Of a stretch of DNA of 64,000 nucleotides, positions 8,885 through 19,063 are shown piece by piece. The first letter of the stretch is position 1, and every line of letters starts with the position of its first letter. The position numbers and the translations under genes are program-made. Source of the DNA: Thermincola carboxydiphila (GTDB lineage Bacteria; Bacillota; Thermincolia; Thermincolales; UBA2595); assembly GCA_016841725.1 (NCBI GenBank), contig JAENYP010000008.1:106751-170750 (forward strand). Direction: 5' to 3'. The notes under the pieces were generated by a model that was given only the letters and a program-made list of their open reading frames with translations, was not told the DNA's origin and made no database searches.

Positions 8885-10570
8885 TCAACATAAAGGCGCT
8901 GCACTCAACGCATCTGCCTGGAAATAGCCGTCGACTAAAATCTCATCAGGAGCTATGACGTGTTTCACCACATCTTCCATGGTATCTACACTGATAACTT
9001 CTATACCCTCAAGATTTTTAAACATGGATTGGTAGTTTTCCCGTGGGATCAGGACACGTTTGACCCCTGCCTGTCTGGCAGCCTCCACCTTGGCGACAAC
9101 ACCCCCTATTGGCTTGACAGTACCCCTAATGGATAATTCCCCTGTCATGGCGACCTTATTGTCCACCGGAATATTTTTTATTGCCGAAAAGATGGCAATT
9201 GCTATCCCGATACCGGCAGATGGTCCGTCAATGGGAACCCCGCCGGGAAAATTAACATGAATATCATAATCCCGTGTTTCTATCTTAAAACTCTGACGTA
9301 GTGTGGTCAGGACATTTTCCACAGAACCCCGCGCCATACTCTTACGCTTCATTACCCTTCCGGGTCCGCCGATTTCCTCCTCGTCAACCACCCCGGTAAC
9401 CGTGAGCCTGCCTTTGCCTTTGGCAGTCTTAGCCACTGTAGCCTCAATTTCCACAAGAGTACCCATGTTAGGACCGTAAACAGCCAATCCGTTAACAAAG
9501 CCAACCTGAGGCGCCGGCGGAATCTTTTTCTCGGGTCTCGGGCTGTACTGACCACTGTTGATAACCCACTCAATATCATCAACACTAATTTCTTTCCGTT
9601 TGTCTGTCATCGCTATTCCTGCAGCTATCTGGATCATATTCACAGCCTCCCTGCCATTGGAGGCATATTTTTTAAGCACATCAAGGGCTCCCTCTTCTAA
9701 TCCGAAATCAATTTTTCGGGCAGCATTTCCGGCAATTTGCTGTATTTCTACCGGCATAAGGGGCCGGAAGTAAACCTCCAAGCACCTGGACCTGATAGCA
9801 GGGGGAATATCCTGGGGCATCCGTGTGGTTGCCCCCACGAGCCGAAAATCTGCAGGCAGCCCGTTTCCGAACATATCATGAATGTGTGTGGGTATATTGG
9901 TATCCTCTGAACTATAATAGGCGCTTTCCAGGAAGACCTTCCGGTCTTCAAGCACCTTTAGCAGTTTGTTCATCTGAATAGAATGCAGTTCACCAATTTC
10001 ATCAATAAAAAGCATGCCTCCATGTGCCTTGGTAACGGCACCCGGTTTGGGCTGGGGGATACCAGCCTGTCCAAGTGGCCCGGCGCCCTGGTAAATGGGG
10101 TCGTGAACTGAACCTATCAGCGGGTCTGCAATTCCCCGCTCGTCAAATCTTGCTGTTGTAGCATCCAGTTCCACAAATTTAGACTTCTCTCCAAAGGGAG
10201 AATCAGGATTACTCCTGGCTTCTTGAAGAATAAGCCGTGCCGCCGCAGTTTTCCCCACACCGGGAGGGCCGTATACAAGGACATGCTGGGGATTGGGTCC
10301 GCACAGCGCCGCCCTCAGGGCTTTTAACCCTTCTTCCTGCCCTATTATTTCGTCAAACCTGGCCGGCCTCGTCTTTTCAGCCAGGGGTTCAGTCAGGCTC
10401 AGTTGGCGCAGCTGCTGCAGCTTATCCATTTCCTTCCTTGACTCTCGTTCTACAGCAACCTTATTCCCCTTCTGTGCTTTCAGCAGATTTAAGAAATATA
10501 GTCCGATGACTATGGCAAAAAACAACTGAACAAAACTCAAAAAGCCTCCGATACCACTCAAATAATTCAC
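8885..10570 (-). CDS. lonB: Membrane-associated ATP-dependent protease LonB
   Basis: Sporulation-type Lon homologue, known in Bacillus to act in the forespore. 561 residues from the GTG at 10570, chosen because AAGGAGGGTATACC precedes it and because the resulting N-terminus (one membrane helix, SFVQLFFAIVIGLYFLNLLK) matches family architecture; the longer frame reaching 10651 has no ribosome binding site. Walker A is [12 protein letters not shown], Walker B FIDEIGEL, protease Ser in DGPSAGIGI and Lys in GGVVAKVEAAR. It lacks the large N-terminal LON domain, as expected for LonB. It follows an uncharacterised membrane-protein gene by 62 bases. Confidence 0.95.
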   Translation of the reverse strand: MNYLSGIGGFLSFVQLFFAIVIGLYFLNLLKAQKGNKVAVERESRKEMDKLQQLRQLSLTEPLAEKTRPARFDEIIGQEEGLKALRAALCGPNPQHVLVYGPPGVGKTAAARLILQEARSNPDSPFGEKSKFVELDATTARFDERGIADPLIGSVHDPIYQGAGPLGQAGIPQPKPGAVTKAHGGMLFIDEIGELHSIQMNKLLKVLEDRKVFLESAYYSSEDTNIPTHIHDMFGNGLPADFRLVGATTRMPQDIPPAIRSRCLEVYFRPLMPVEIQQIAGNAARKIDFGLEEGALDVLKKYASNGREAVNMIQIAAGIAMTDKRKEISVDDIEWVINSGQYSPRPEKKIPPAPQVGFVNGLAVYGPNMGTLVEIEATVAKTAKGKGRLTVTGVVDEEEIGGPGRVMKRKSMARGSVENVLTTLRQSFKIETRDYDIHVNFPGGVPIDGPSAGIGIAIAIFSAIKNIPVDNKVAMTGELSIRGTVKPIGGVVAKVEAARQAGVKRVLIPRENYQSMFKNLEGIEVISVDTMEDVVKHVIAPDEILVDGYFQADALSAAPLC

Positions 10571-10632
10571 GGTATACCCTCCTTGGTCGGTATGCAACTC
10601 AGTACCTGTGTACCAGGGATAGTATTGCCTGA

Positions 10633-11622
10633 CTAAGGATGTTTTATCCAATGAGGCCCCTTCCCGGAGGCTTGTTTTTGTGGTTCCTCATAGCTGATAA
10701 TAGCCCTGTATATAAAGTAATTCATCGGTATAAATGCCAAGCGCGTTATGTAGAAGACAAACTGTCCAAAACCACCCATCAGCTCAATTTCGCCGGCCGG
10801 AAATCTCTGTATAATTCCAAAGGAACCCATAGAATAAGTAAAGATGAGGCCAGCTAACAACAAATTGAGTCCATAGTACCTATTCAGGTAATCAAAAAAC
10901 CTCGTCCTGTAACGCTGGTGGTATTCTTTAATAACCCAGTAAATTAAGGCCGTAATCCCAACCTGGGCCGCCTGGCTCAATCCCAGTGACCAGGCATAAA
11001 TACCCCGGCTCGTGATAATAGCGGAAAGGTTCACCGGTACAGCAGTCAGCCAGTGAAACAAAATAAGTCCCAGAATAGTACGGGTAGTAGTTACCGAGGG
11101 CTTTGCAGCAGGAATTTTGTTTTCAGGAACATTCCCAGGGCTGACACTTCCCACCGGAGCATATCTGGTGAGACCATATACAAGCACAAATACTGCTGCC
11201 GACGTTAAAGTAAGTTCAATTATTCCTCTTACAGAAGCCAGCATCATATAAGTCTGCCCTAAACCGACAACCATGCCGCCCTTAAGGGGAACAAGATTAT
11301 TTTTTTGAATTATCCTAAGAACCATGACCAAAAAGTCACTGATCATTAGGATAGCAAAATACCACTTTAGGGTATCCAGAAACGGGTTGGGATAATGCTC
11401 ATATTTCCTGATTGCAGCAATTACTAAAATAAAATTTAGGATTAGCATTGCTATCATGTACTGTATTGGATCAATGTACATGCGCAGCACATGGGAAACA
11501 TCCCTCAAGAGTCCGGATTGTGTTTCAGCAATCTGACCCACCAATACTGCAAAACCCAACAGAATCACAATTATGCCGGTAAGTCTTTCTTTTTGTGATT
11601 CAGATAACCGCTCTATTTTCAT
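10633..11622 (-). CDS. Uncharacterised multi-pass membrane protein between clpX and lonB
   Basis: 329 residues with about seven predicted membrane helices; I do not recognise the family. A short cytoplasmic N-terminus (MKIERLSESQKERL) leads into the first helix. A poorly conserved hydrophilic loop follows helix 5 (PGNVPENKIPAAKPSVTT). The C-terminus is basic. The ATG at 11622 is chosen because AGGGAG lies seven bases upstream; the frame extends further upstream without a ribosome binding site. It is inserted in the otherwise conserved clpX-lonB order, after the clpX terminator, and probably shares a transcript with lonB. A role linked to LonB is only guilt by association. Confidence 0.8.
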   Translation of the reverse strand: MKIERLSESQKERLTGIIVILLGFAVLVGQIAETQSGLLRDVSHVLRMYIDPIQYMIAMLILNFILVIAAIRKYEHYPNPFLDTLKWYFAILMISDFLVMVLRIIQKNNLVPLKGGMVVGLGQTYMMLASVRGIIELTLTSAAVFVLVYGLTRYAPVGSVSPGNVPENKIPAAKPSVTTTRTILGLILFHWLTAVPVNLSAIITSRGIYAWSLGLSQAAQVGITALIYWVIKEYHQRYRTRFFDYLNRYYGLNLLLAGLIFTYSMGSFGIIQRFPAGEIELMGGFGQFVFYITRLAFIPMNYFIYRAIISYEEPQKQASGKGPHWIKHP

Positions 11623-11767
11623 TGATGTTCTCCCTGAAAACTTTTTACAATGTATACGCACAAACCAACATGATTCACCATAATACATGTAAATATTCAA
11701 CTACAATAGTGATTATTCCTGCCGAAAACATACTATTGCCGTAAAAGAACTGCCTGGCTGCAGTTCA

Positions 11768-11797
11768 GAAAAAAGAACTGCCAGACGGCAGTTCTTT
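11768..11797 (-). terminator. Intrinsic terminator after clpX
   Basis: AAGAACTGCC / GGCAGTTCTT, 10-bp perfect stem with a 4-base loop, followed on the minus strand by TTTTTTC. The stem begins at the clpX stop codon. Confidence 0.88.
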
Positions 11798-13055
11798 AAG
11801 CGCTTTCTTCTTTTTTCTTCTTGCGGTCGACGGTAAGTAAAATAGGCTGTTCCTTTTTGTCAACCACTTCCCTGGTAATGGTACACCTGGTGATATCATC
11901 ACGGGATGGCAGCTCATACATAACCTCAAGCATGATATCTTCAATTATCGCCCTCAGCCCTCTGGCCCCGGTATTTCTTTTCATTGCTTCACGGGCAATG
12001 GTCTGCAGGGCATCTTCCTTGAATTCGAGATTAATCCCATCCATTTCAAAAAATTTCTGGTACTGCTTAACAAGAGCGTTTTTCGGCTGGGTAAGAATCT
12101 TGACCAAGGCATCCTCATCAAGGGCTGTCAGAGTAACAATTACCGGCAGACGTCCTACAAACTCTGGAATCAGACCATACTTTAAAAGGTCCTCCGGTAA
12201 AATATGCTTGAGTAATTCACTGGGGTCTTTTTCCTTTTTGGAATGAACTTCGGCCCCAAAGCCCATGCTTTTTTTACCGATTCGATGCTGAATTAACTTA
12301 TCTATGCCATCAAAAGCACCGCCACAGATAAAGAGAATGTTGGTGGTATCGAGCTGAATAAATTCCTGATGTGGATGTTTGCGTCCTCCCTGTGGGGGAA
12401 CACTGGCAACTGTCCCTTCAAGTATTTTCAGGAGAGCCTGCTGCACACCTTCCCCGGATACATCCCTGGTGATGGATGGGTTCTCGGACTTGCGCGCAAT
12501 TTTGTCGATCTCATCGATGTATACGATACCTTTTTCTGCTTTTTCCACATCATAATCAGCCGCCTGAATCAATTTCAACAGGATGTTCTCAACATCCTCA
12601 CCGACATAGCCTGCCTCAGTAAGTGACGTAGCATCAGCAATGGCAAAAGGAACATTCAGCAGTCTGGCCAGTGTTTGAGCCAATAATGTCTTTCCACTGC
12701 CTGTTGGCCCAAGCATCACTATGTTGCTCTTTTGCAGCTCAACATCATCAATCTTGCTTCCCATATTAATTCTTTTGTAGTGATTATATACTGCAACTGA
12801 CAGTGTTTTCTTCGCAGATTCCTGTCCAATTACATATTGATCAAGAATTGACTTAATTTCTTTTGGTTTGGGCAGGTCACCTATCTCTAAACCAATGTCT
12901 TCACTGAGTTCTTCTTCAATAATCTCATTGCACAGCTCTATACACTCGTCGCAAATATACACACCCGGCCCAGCAACCAATTTCTTAACCTGGTCTTGAA
13001 GTTTCCCACAAAACGAACACTTCAGCTGGCCTTTTTCATCACTGAATTTGTACAT
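11796..13055 (-). CDS. clpX: ATP-dependent unfoldase ClpX
   Basis: AAA+ hexamer that recognises, unfolds and feeds substrates to ClpP. About 419 residues: N-terminal zinc-binding domain with CSFCGK and CDEC pairs, Walker [13 protein letters not shown], Walker [11 protein letters not shown], and a C-terminal small domain with the ClpP-binding IGF-type loop present as [12 protein letters not shown]. The ATG at 13055 sits six bases after AGGTG; an in-frame GTG at 13064 lies inside that site and is less likely. Lies 18 bases downstream of clpP in the tig-clpP-clpX order. Confidence 0.97.
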   Translation of the reverse strand: MYKFSDEKGQLKCSFCGKLQDQVKKLVAGPGVYICDECIELCNEIIEEELSEDIGLEIGDLPKPKEIKSILDQYVIGQESAKKTLSVAVYNHYKRINMGSKIDDVELQKSNIVMLGPTGSGKTLLAQTLARLLNVPFAIADATSLTEAGYVGEDVENILLKLIQAADYDVEKAEKGIVYIDEIDKIARKSENPSITRDVSGEGVQQALLKILEGTVASVPPQGGRKHPHQEFIQLDTTNILFICGGAFDGIDKLIQHRIGKKSMGFGAEVHSKKEKDPSELLKHILPEDLLKYGLIPEFVGRLPVIVTLTALDEDALVKILTQPKNALVKQYQKFFEMDGINLEFKEDALQTIAREAMKRNTGARGLRAIIEDIMLEVMYELPSRDDITRCTITREVVDKKEQPILLTVDRKKKKEESA

Positions 13056-13073
13056 AACAATCACCTCTGTTCT

Positions 13074-13658
13074 TTACTTCCGAACAGTAAACACCTCATC
13101 AACGACACCGTAATCCTTAGCTTCCTGTGCCGACATGAAGAAATCTCGTTCGGTATCCTGGGCCACTCTTTCCAGCGGCTGGCCGGTATGATTTGCTAGC
13201 AGTTTGTTGAGTGTTTCCCTCATCCTGAGGATTTCCTTAGCATGAATCTCAATCTCTGTTGCCTGACCCTGCACCCCGCCCATTGGCTGGTGAATCATGA
13301 TGCGTGCATATGGCAGGGCATAACGCTTGCCTTTTGCTCCTGCTGCCAACAAGAAGGCACCCATACTTGCCGCCTGTCCCAGACAAATCGTCGAGACATC
13401 AGGCTTAATGTACTGCATGGTATCATAAATGGCCATACCCGCAGTAACCACACCGCCCGGCGAATTAAGATAAAGATGGATGTCCTTGTCAGGGTCTTCA
13501 GCTTCCAAAAACAACATCTGAGCTATTATAAGATTTGCAATCATGTCATCTATGGGGCCGCCAATAAAAACTATACGGTCTTTTAACAGGCGTGAATAAA
13601 TATCATAGGCCCTTTCACCTCTGTTTGTCTGTTCTACTACTATAGGAACCAAATTCAA
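13074..13658 (-). CDS. clpP: ATP-dependent Clp protease proteolytic subunit
   Basis: Tetradecameric serine protease chamber that partners ClpX. The catalytic Ser lies in [11 protein letters not shown] and His in MIHQPMGG, with the Asp further on. I choose the TTG at 13658: it gives a 194-residue protein beginning [19 protein letters not shown], matching the family N-terminus, with AAGGTG six bases upstream. The frame extends upstream to 13715 but those 19 residues do not resemble ClpP. Sits between tig and clpX, likely one operon. Confidence 0.96.
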   Translation of the reverse strand: MNLVPIVVEQTNRGERAYDIYSRLLKDRIVFIGGPIDDMIANLIIAQMLFLEAEDPDKDIHLYLNSPGGVVTAGMAIYDTMQYIKPDVSTICLGQAASMGAFLLAAGAKGKRYALPYARIMIHQPMGGVQGQATEIEIHAKEILRMRETLNKLLANHTGQPLERVAQDTERDFFMSAQEAKDYGVVDEVFTVRK

Positions 13659-13755
13659 GATTTTCACCTTCTCCTCTTTTTCAATTATACACAATACACT
13701 CTTATTGGTAAACAAGGCGGGTTGAAAATTCCGCCTGGTATTTATTGATAATATT

Positions 13756-15045
13756 CTATTTTACTACAGCTTTTTCCTCTAATAATTCGACAGTTTTGTC
13801 AATAACAATACTCTTCTTAAGCGGTTCCAGGTTGCCTCCGCTCTCCAGCCACTGTTTGAACACATCAGGCTCAGAGTTGTAATTTTTGGCCATTTCTGCT
13901 ACCTTGGTATCAACCTCTTCCTCGGCAGCCTCAATATTTTCCTTAGCCGCAATCGCTTCCAGAATCAAGTCTACCCTGACCGCTTTTTCAGCTGAGGAGC
14001 GATATTCAGATCTGACTGTATCTATATCGTTATTTGTATGCTTTAGGTAATCCTCCAATGACAGACCCTGCATTCCCAGCCTTTGTGAAAAACTCTGCAG
14101 CATATTGTCGACCTTCTGGTCCACCATTATGTCGGGAACTTCAACAGATGAGTTCTCTACAACCTTTTCAACCAGTTCATCCTTGACACGTGCAGCTGCC
14201 TGCTTGCCGGCTGCCTCTTTTAGTCTATTCATAATATCATTTTTTAATTCCTCGAGGGTCTCGAATTCACTTACATCCTTGGCAAATTCGTCATCCAGGT
14301 CAGCCAGTTCTTTCCTTTTAATGCCTTTTACGGTAACTTTAAATACCGCATCCTTACCCGCCAGCTCGGTGGAGTGGTAGTCCTCAGGAAATTTAACGTT
14401 TACATCCCTGACCTCACCAACCTTAGCTCCAACCACCTGCTCTTCAAATCCCGGAATAAAAGTACCTGAGCCCAACTCAAGGGAATAATCGGTACCGGTA
14501 CCGCCCTGGAATGCCACATCATCAACAAAACCCTCAAAATCGATAACAACCGTATCTTTTTCTTCACTGGCCCCTTCTTCGATATTCACCAACTGAGCAT
14601 GGCGGTTCCTGAGCCTTTCAAGCTCTGCCTCCACATCAGCGTCAGTTATCAAGTCTTCTTTGCGTTCTACCTCAATACCTATGTATTCGCCCAGTTCAAC
14701 CTCGGGCTTAACTTCAACAGTTGCCTTGAATATAAAGGGCTTCCCATCTTCCAACTGCACAATATCAACTTTGGGTTTATCAATTGGTTCAATTTCGGTT
14801 TCTTTAATTGCTTCAAAGTATGCCTCCGGAACAACAAAGTCCAGGGCCTCTTCATTGATGTAATCCTTCCCAACGTGATTCTCCACTAAGACCCGCGGGG
14901 CTTTCCCCTTCCTGAACCCGGGAATTGATACCTTCTTAACAATCTTCTTGTAGGCTTTTTCCATAGCCTCTTCAAGCTTGGACTGTTCGACTTCAATTTC
15001 CAGTGCCACCATATTTTTCTCTATCTTTTCCATGTTTACTTTCAT
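13756..15045 (-). CDS. tig: Trigger factor, ribosome-associated chaperone and prolyl isomerase
   Basis: 429 residues, typical length. The N-terminal ribosome-binding domain carries the signature GFRKGKAPR (about residues 42-50). The central FKBP-type PPIase domain (about 155-240) includes [11 protein letters not shown], and the C-terminal chaperone arms end in LEEKAVVK. It binds near the ribosome exit tunnel. Start ATG behind GGAGGAGCATAA. First gene of the tig-clpP-clpX cluster, coupling co-translational folding with proteolysis. Confidence 0.97.
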   Translation of the reverse strand: MKVNMEKIEKNMVALEIEVEQSKLEEAMEKAYKKIVKKVSIPGFRKGKAPRVLVENHVGKDYINEEALDFVVPEAYFEAIKETEIEPIDKPKVDIVQLEDGKPFIFKATVEVKPEVELGEYIGIEVERKEDLITDADVEAELERLRNRHAQLVNIEEGASEEKDTVVIDFEGFVDDVAFQGGTGTDYSLELGSGTFIPGFEEQVVGAKVGEVRDVNVKFPEDYHSTELAGKDAVFKVTVKGIKRKELADLDDEFAKDVSEFETLEELKNDIMNRLKEAAGKQAAARVKDELVEKVVENSSVEVPDIMVDQKVDNMLQSFSQRLGMQGLSLEDYLKHTNNDIDTVRSEYRSSAEKAVRVDLILEAIAAKENIEAAEEEVDTKVAEMAKNYNSEPDVFKQWLESGGNLEPLKKSIVIDKTVELLEEKAVVK

Positions 15046-15139
15046 TTATGCTCCTCCTGTATCTCTGTAATTATATGAAAACAGACAAAATTTGTGCAGC
15101 CTGTAACATGATTTCTGAGGATTCCCCAGATATTTTTTA

Positions 15140-15181
15140 TAAAACAACACCCCGGTAGGTGAATCTGTATCACTACCGAGG
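15140..15181 (-). terminator. Probable terminator after tRNA-Gly
   Basis: CCTCGGTAGTGA pairs with TCACCTACCGGGG across a 7-base loop (one bulge) and is followed on the minus strand by TGTTGTTTTAT. It lies between the tRNA and tig. Confidence 0.65.
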
Positions 15182-15198
15182 TCATGATGGAACCATCC

Positions 15199-15236
15199 TT
15201 TAAATTCGATGAGACCATTTAAATTCGATGAGACCA
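15199..15236. repeat. 19-bp tandem duplication
   Basis: TTTAAATTCGATGAGACCA occurs twice with no spacer (15199-15217 and 15218-15236), just downstream of the tRNA-Gly gene. Probably a small slippage duplication; no function evident. Confidence 0.85.
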
Positions 15237-15250
15237 CTGTTATGTAATGG

Positions 15251-15322
15251 AGCGGAAGACGGGATTCGAACCCGCGACCCTCGCCTTGGCAAGGCGATGC
15301 TCTACCACTGAGCTACTTCCGC
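15251..15322 (-). tRNA. tRNA-Gly (GCC)
   Basis: Full cloverleaf on the minus strand: acceptor GCGGAAG/CTTCCGC, anticodon stem TCGCC/GGCGA with loop TTGCCAA (anticodon GCC), T loop GGTTCGAATCC. CCA is not encoded. Confidence 0.97.
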
Positions 15323-15369
15323 TTATAACCCAGACATTGACAAATCCAGACGGTATTACAATGTATATT

Positions 15370-16620
15370 TTAACTACTTAAGTAATCAGTGTCAAGTATT
15401 TTTCCAGCAATTTTGACAATTAGTGTAGCTGTCATTATAGCCATTAACGGGGTCATTGGATACATGTACCTTGTTATTGGTATAAATACCAGGTGAAGTA
15501 CTGTGGTAAACATGATCAATAAAGCCGGCCAGCGCATTTTCCTGTCAAAAATATTGACAAGAGTTGCCGGCCACCCCAGGACAACAAATAACCAGAAGTG
15601 CATGGTGACAGCCCAGCCGGAAAAGTACCCCCAAGGTTTTAACCACATGTATGAGAGTTTCCCTACAGTAAACCACTGCAGCCACAGGCCCGGTTCATTT
15701 TTAAAACCCTGTGTTATCCTTTCCACAGCCACCCGGGTCATATCTGACTCCGGAATATTTTCTATAATCGACGGCCCCTCCCTATCGTAAGGGTCATAAG
15801 GGTCAGTTCCCCTGAGCAAAGGGTTCCCGGACTGGGTGGCAAATACTATGAACTTGTCAAAGACCATAAAGTTACGGACCCACCATGGAGTCATAATAAC
15901 CGAAAAAGATATCAGTGTAATCAAGAAGCCAATAATTACCCGGTGGCCCCCCATCGAAACCCGAGACCGGTACTGGCAAAACCAGGTGATGATGTAAGGA
16001 ACAACCATAAATGGCGCCACCGAAGGTCTTACCAGTACGGCAAGAGCCATCAGGGCCCCGGACAGGGCATGCCATCTGAGACTGTTCTTTTCAAAGGCAT
16101 TAATAACTGTATAAATATATCCCATGAGCAGAAACACATATAATACCTCGGTAAGTATCCGGTTATTGGCCATGAAGGCGGGCAGGTATACAGCCGCTAT
16201 TATGGCAGCCAGAGAACCTGCCGGGATACCCCCGGATTTTCGGGCTATCAGGTATACCAGGAAAACCGAACCCACACTTATTATTGCCTGGATTGTCCTA
16301 ACCGCTGTCAGTGGGTCTGTATTGATTACTTCGGCCGCCAGATATATGGCAGCCAAAAACAAAGGATATCCGGGAGTCACAAATGCACTGGGCTTATCAG
16401 AATAGTAGCCCAGAAAACCCTTATCCAGAAACTGCAGTGTCATTTCATGATATCCTATTTCATCATGTGACAGCTGCAGCTCAGGTGATGTATACACATA
16501 ATATAACCTTACTGCCAGTGTTATAAGCAGTATTACCAAAATTAACATTCGTTCTTTCCCTGAAATCTTTGTTCCGGTAACCGATACCGGCTGCCTCAGC
16601 GGCAGGTTCCATCTGTTCAT
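15370..16620 (-). CDS. Membrane glycosyltransferase (PMT/ArnT-like, GT-C fold)
   Basis: 416-residue integral membrane protein with about ten helices. The first extracytoplasmic loop carries the acidic catalytic signature of GT-C enzymes (LSHDEIGYHEMTLQF, containing a DE pair after helix 1), followed by FVTPGYPLFLAAIY. Enzymes of this family transfer sugars from polyprenyl-phosphate carriers to proteins or envelope glycans on the outer face of the membrane. Acceptor and donor cannot be deduced. Start ATG with GGGG nine bases upstream. Neighbour of a large alkaline-phosphatase-like membrane protein, suggesting envelope work. Confidence 0.82.
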   Translation of the reverse strand: MNRWNLPLRQPVSVTGTKISGKERMLILVILLITLAVRLYYVYTSPELQLSHDEIGYHEMTLQFLDKGFLGYYSDKPSAFVTPGYPLFLAAIYLAAEVINTDPLTAVRTIQAIISVGSVFLVYLIARKSGGIPAGSLAAIIAAVYLPAFMANNRILTEVLYVFLLMGYIYTVINAFEKNSLRWHALSGALMALAVLVRPSVAPFMVVPYIITWFCQYRSRVSMGGHRVIIGFLITLISFSVIMTPWWVRNFMVFDKFIVFATQSGNPLLRGTDPYDPYDREGPSIIENIPESDMTRVAVERITQGFKNEPGLWLQWFTVGKLSYMWLKPWGYFSGWAVTMHFWLFVVLGWPATLVNIFDRKMRWPALLIMFTTVLHLVFIPITRYMYPMTPLMAIMTATLIVKIAGKILDTDYLSS

Positions 16621-16696
16621 ATACTAATACCCCGCTATTATCTATTTAATACAGACCCCAATGAGCGCCTGATAGACACCCACCATAACACCTGAT

Positions 16697-18967
16697 TTAA
16701 CCGATTTTGGCCTCTGCTTTGACAATCATCAAAACCAGTGGGATAACAAGGTAGTTCAGCATAATTGCCGCCGCTATAACCCCGGAATCGTTAAAGACAA
16801 ATGCCCCCAGAGCGCCAAAGAATATCCCTGCCATTCCGCAGACCATATATCTGTTACTTTTTGCAAGTGCAGCCAGTGAAACCTGTTTCCTGGCAGCTAT
16901 CGCCAACCCCAGCAGAAGCTGCAGGACAAGGATTACATTGAAGGGTGAATTTCTCAACAGGTAAAAATTAGCCACCAGCTTTCTCTGTACCGTGTACCAG
17001 ATTGCTGTAAGGTCTCCCTGCAAAGCATTATCAATAGCGCGGCCGATATGGGACGAGGACCCTGACATTATGAAGTAATTCACCAGCACCAGTATCCCCA
17101 CCCCGGTTATCACAGCACCCAGGAGCAGGATAACTGACCTGATTGTCATCTTCCGGCCTGAGAAAAGATACATGCTCGCCGCAAAGCCAACCACTGCAGC
17201 CAGAGACCCCCCGGCATTAGTCCCCACCCCAGGGGCGGCAAAAAACACCACCAGCCCGGCAAAGCCCAATCCAATAAGGGGCAAAACCCACCTGTGGGTA
17301 CAGGAATACAACTGCAGCAAAACAGCCGCACCCAAAATGGAGGCGCCAATGACAACACCCATGTACTCATTGCCTATTCCGTAAAAACGTCCCCCGGCAA
17401 CCAGGTCATAACCCAGTGCAGCCGTTTTCATCAGCCTGGCTCCGGTAAGCACATCAACCACACAGGGCACTACGGAAGCAGCGGCTAAGGCAAGAAACAT
17501 CTTCAGGTTGTGCCTTATGTGAGTCAGTACATATGTAATTAAAATAAGCATCAGGATAGAAAAGAAAATAGTCAGCCATTTATTTGCGGCCCCGATTAGC
17601 GGAACCAGCAGAATCGCCAATGGGTACAACAATATCGAGGTAAGTAAAAATCTCGCCGGGCGTCGGCAGCCCGTAAATCCTGTGATAACCTGAACAAGGG
17701 CCAGGATATAAATTATCCAGTGATACCTGACAAAATAATATAATACTCCGGAGCGCTGTGTCCAGTTAGCCACAAGCCACGACTGCACCTCAGCCACGGT
17801 TTCCGTTTGCCTGCCGCTGATAATACCGGTTACCGGCAGTCCGATCATCCCTCCGAGATTTGCCACACCCAGATGTTTGGCTACAGTTGCGGCAACGTCA
17901 AAATTTGCCACCAAGGCTTCCTGTCTGGTGCTGGATGAAACCAATATGCTTCCTGGTTCTACCGCCCCACCTGCAATCACCAGGGGACTGAGACGGATGC
18001 CGTCACGAATAGCCTGTACGTAAGGGAGTGGGGTCACAATCATTATCATGGTGTTTTTATCAGCTTTGGGAAGCAGCCCTCCAATAAACCGGTCAGCGTT
18101 TTTCACAGCTTCGTGCCGGTGAGCGTCAATCATACTCTTCATTTCCTGGAGGTTGCTGTCATTACTCCTTAAAGTATCGCCCGTTTCTACAACAATCAAG
18201 TCACTCTTATCCCAGACTCTTTCCAGCTCTGCCCTCAGTCTGTCATAATCTGTTCTCCAGCCGTACGGTGAATAGCGATCACGAACAAGCAGTTCCCTGG
18301 TCACATTCCCATAATCCACGCGCCCCAGCTCATCCATAGCAATCAGAGCAGCAGGCCTGTTGGCAGGGCTGCCCGGATCAGTATCACTGTTCCCGATTAC
18401 AGCTGTCTGCAGCCCCGATTGTTGCAGTATTTGCCCCAACTGACCGGGAACCGAGGCAATGTTTTTATTCTGATTGACCTTAAGTAACGCCGGGAGACTG
18501 ATAGTCAGTATTTCACTGCCGCCTGGGTCATTCCCCGTATTTCTCACATAGACGTCCACTGCCCTGGAGCCATCAGGCAGGACCTCTTCCCTGTGATAAC
18601 TTTCCCCCGCCGGCTGCGTCCCGGCAAACCTGTTGCCACTGCCGATGGAAAGATAAGCGCCGGCATCATTGTAATCTCCGCCGGTATTTATTGTCATCAA
18701 ACCCAGCCCACCCTGAGAAATAACTTTACTGATATTTTGATAACGGTCATCTGACAAGTCTTCAAGTGTTATCCGGTTCAGGAGCACCATTACCACCTTG
18801 GGCCGGGGATTCTCTGATGCTGCAGAAGCCAGGGCAGGCCAACAAGCAGCGGCAGCAGTAAAAAATAATGACAGCAAAAATGCCGCCAGAATTGCCATGG
18901 CCAGTGAACTTCTCAGCCGGAACAGTTTGCTTCTTTTTATATAACAGCCCAGAGAAAGAATTTTCAT
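16697..18967 (-). CDS. Large membrane protein with extracytoplasmic alkaline-phosphatase-like domain
   Basis: 756 residues. An N-terminal signal-anchor (about 20-45) is followed by an extracytoplasmic domain (about 50-400). This domain looks like the alkaline phosphatase/phosphoglyceromutase superfamily: KVVMVLLNRITLEDL at its start, AVIGNSDTD in the middle, and LIVVETGDTLRSND later. The C-terminal half has about eleven membrane helices. I know of no function for this arrangement. The canonical metal-binding and nucleophile residues are not obvious, for instance LNRITLEDL has no classical DSA/T nucleophile, so it may be catalytically altered. Start ATG behind AAAAGG. Neighbour of the GT-C glycosyltransferase on the same strand with a 76-base gap. 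Confidence 0.7.
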   Translation of the reverse strand: MKILSLGCYIKRSKLFRLRSSLAMAILAAFLLSLFFTAAAACWPALASAASENPRPKVVMVLLNRITLEDLSDDRYQNISKVISQGGLGLMTINTGGDYNDAGAYLSIGSGNRFAGTQPAGESYHREEVLPDGSRAVDVYVRNTGNDPGGSEILTISLPALLKVNQNKNIASVPGQLGQILQQSGLQTAVIGNSDTDPGSPANRPAALIAMDELGRVDYGNVTRELLVRDRYSPYGWRTDYDRLRAELERVWDKSDLIVVETGDTLRSNDSNLQEMKSMIDAHRHEAVKNADRFIGGLLPKADKNTMIMIVTPLPYVQAIRDGIRLSPLVIAGGAVEPGSILVSSSTRQEALVANFDVAATVAKHLGVANLGGMIGLPVTGIISGRQTETVAEVQSWLVANWTQRSGVLYYFVRYHWIIYILALVQVITGFTGCRRPARFLLTSILLYPLAILLVPLIGAANKWLTIFFSILMLILITYVLTHIRHNLKMFLALAAASVVPCVVDVLTGARLMKTAALGYDLVAGGRFYGIGNEYMGVVIGASILGAAVLLQLYSCTHRWVLPLIGLGFAGLVVFFAAPGVGTNAGGSLAAVVGFAASMYLFSGRKMTIRSVILLLGAVITGVGILVLVNYFIMSGSSSHIGRAIDNALQGDLTAIWYTVQRKLVANFYLLRNSPFNVILVLQLLLGLAIAARKQVSLAALAKSNRYMVCGMAGIFFGALGAFVFNDSGVIAAAIMLNYLVIPLVLMIVKAEAKIG

Positions 18968-19063
18968 ATAATCCTTTTGTTCTCCTTCTTAGCATAGATA
19001 TGGCATATTATAACATTCCATAGGCAAAGTTTCAAATAAAACAAAAAAAAGGACTTGCGTCCG

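Noticed and set aside
10571..10651. 27-residue N-terminal extension of LonB
   Set aside because: No ribosome binding site and no resemblance to LonB; it also overlaps the upstream gene. The GTG at 10570 has an excellent site.
15199..15236. Possible CRISPR-like direct repeats
   Set aside because: Only two copies, directly abutting with no spacers; a tandem duplication. The same applies to 21569-21610. No CRISPR array is visible in the window.
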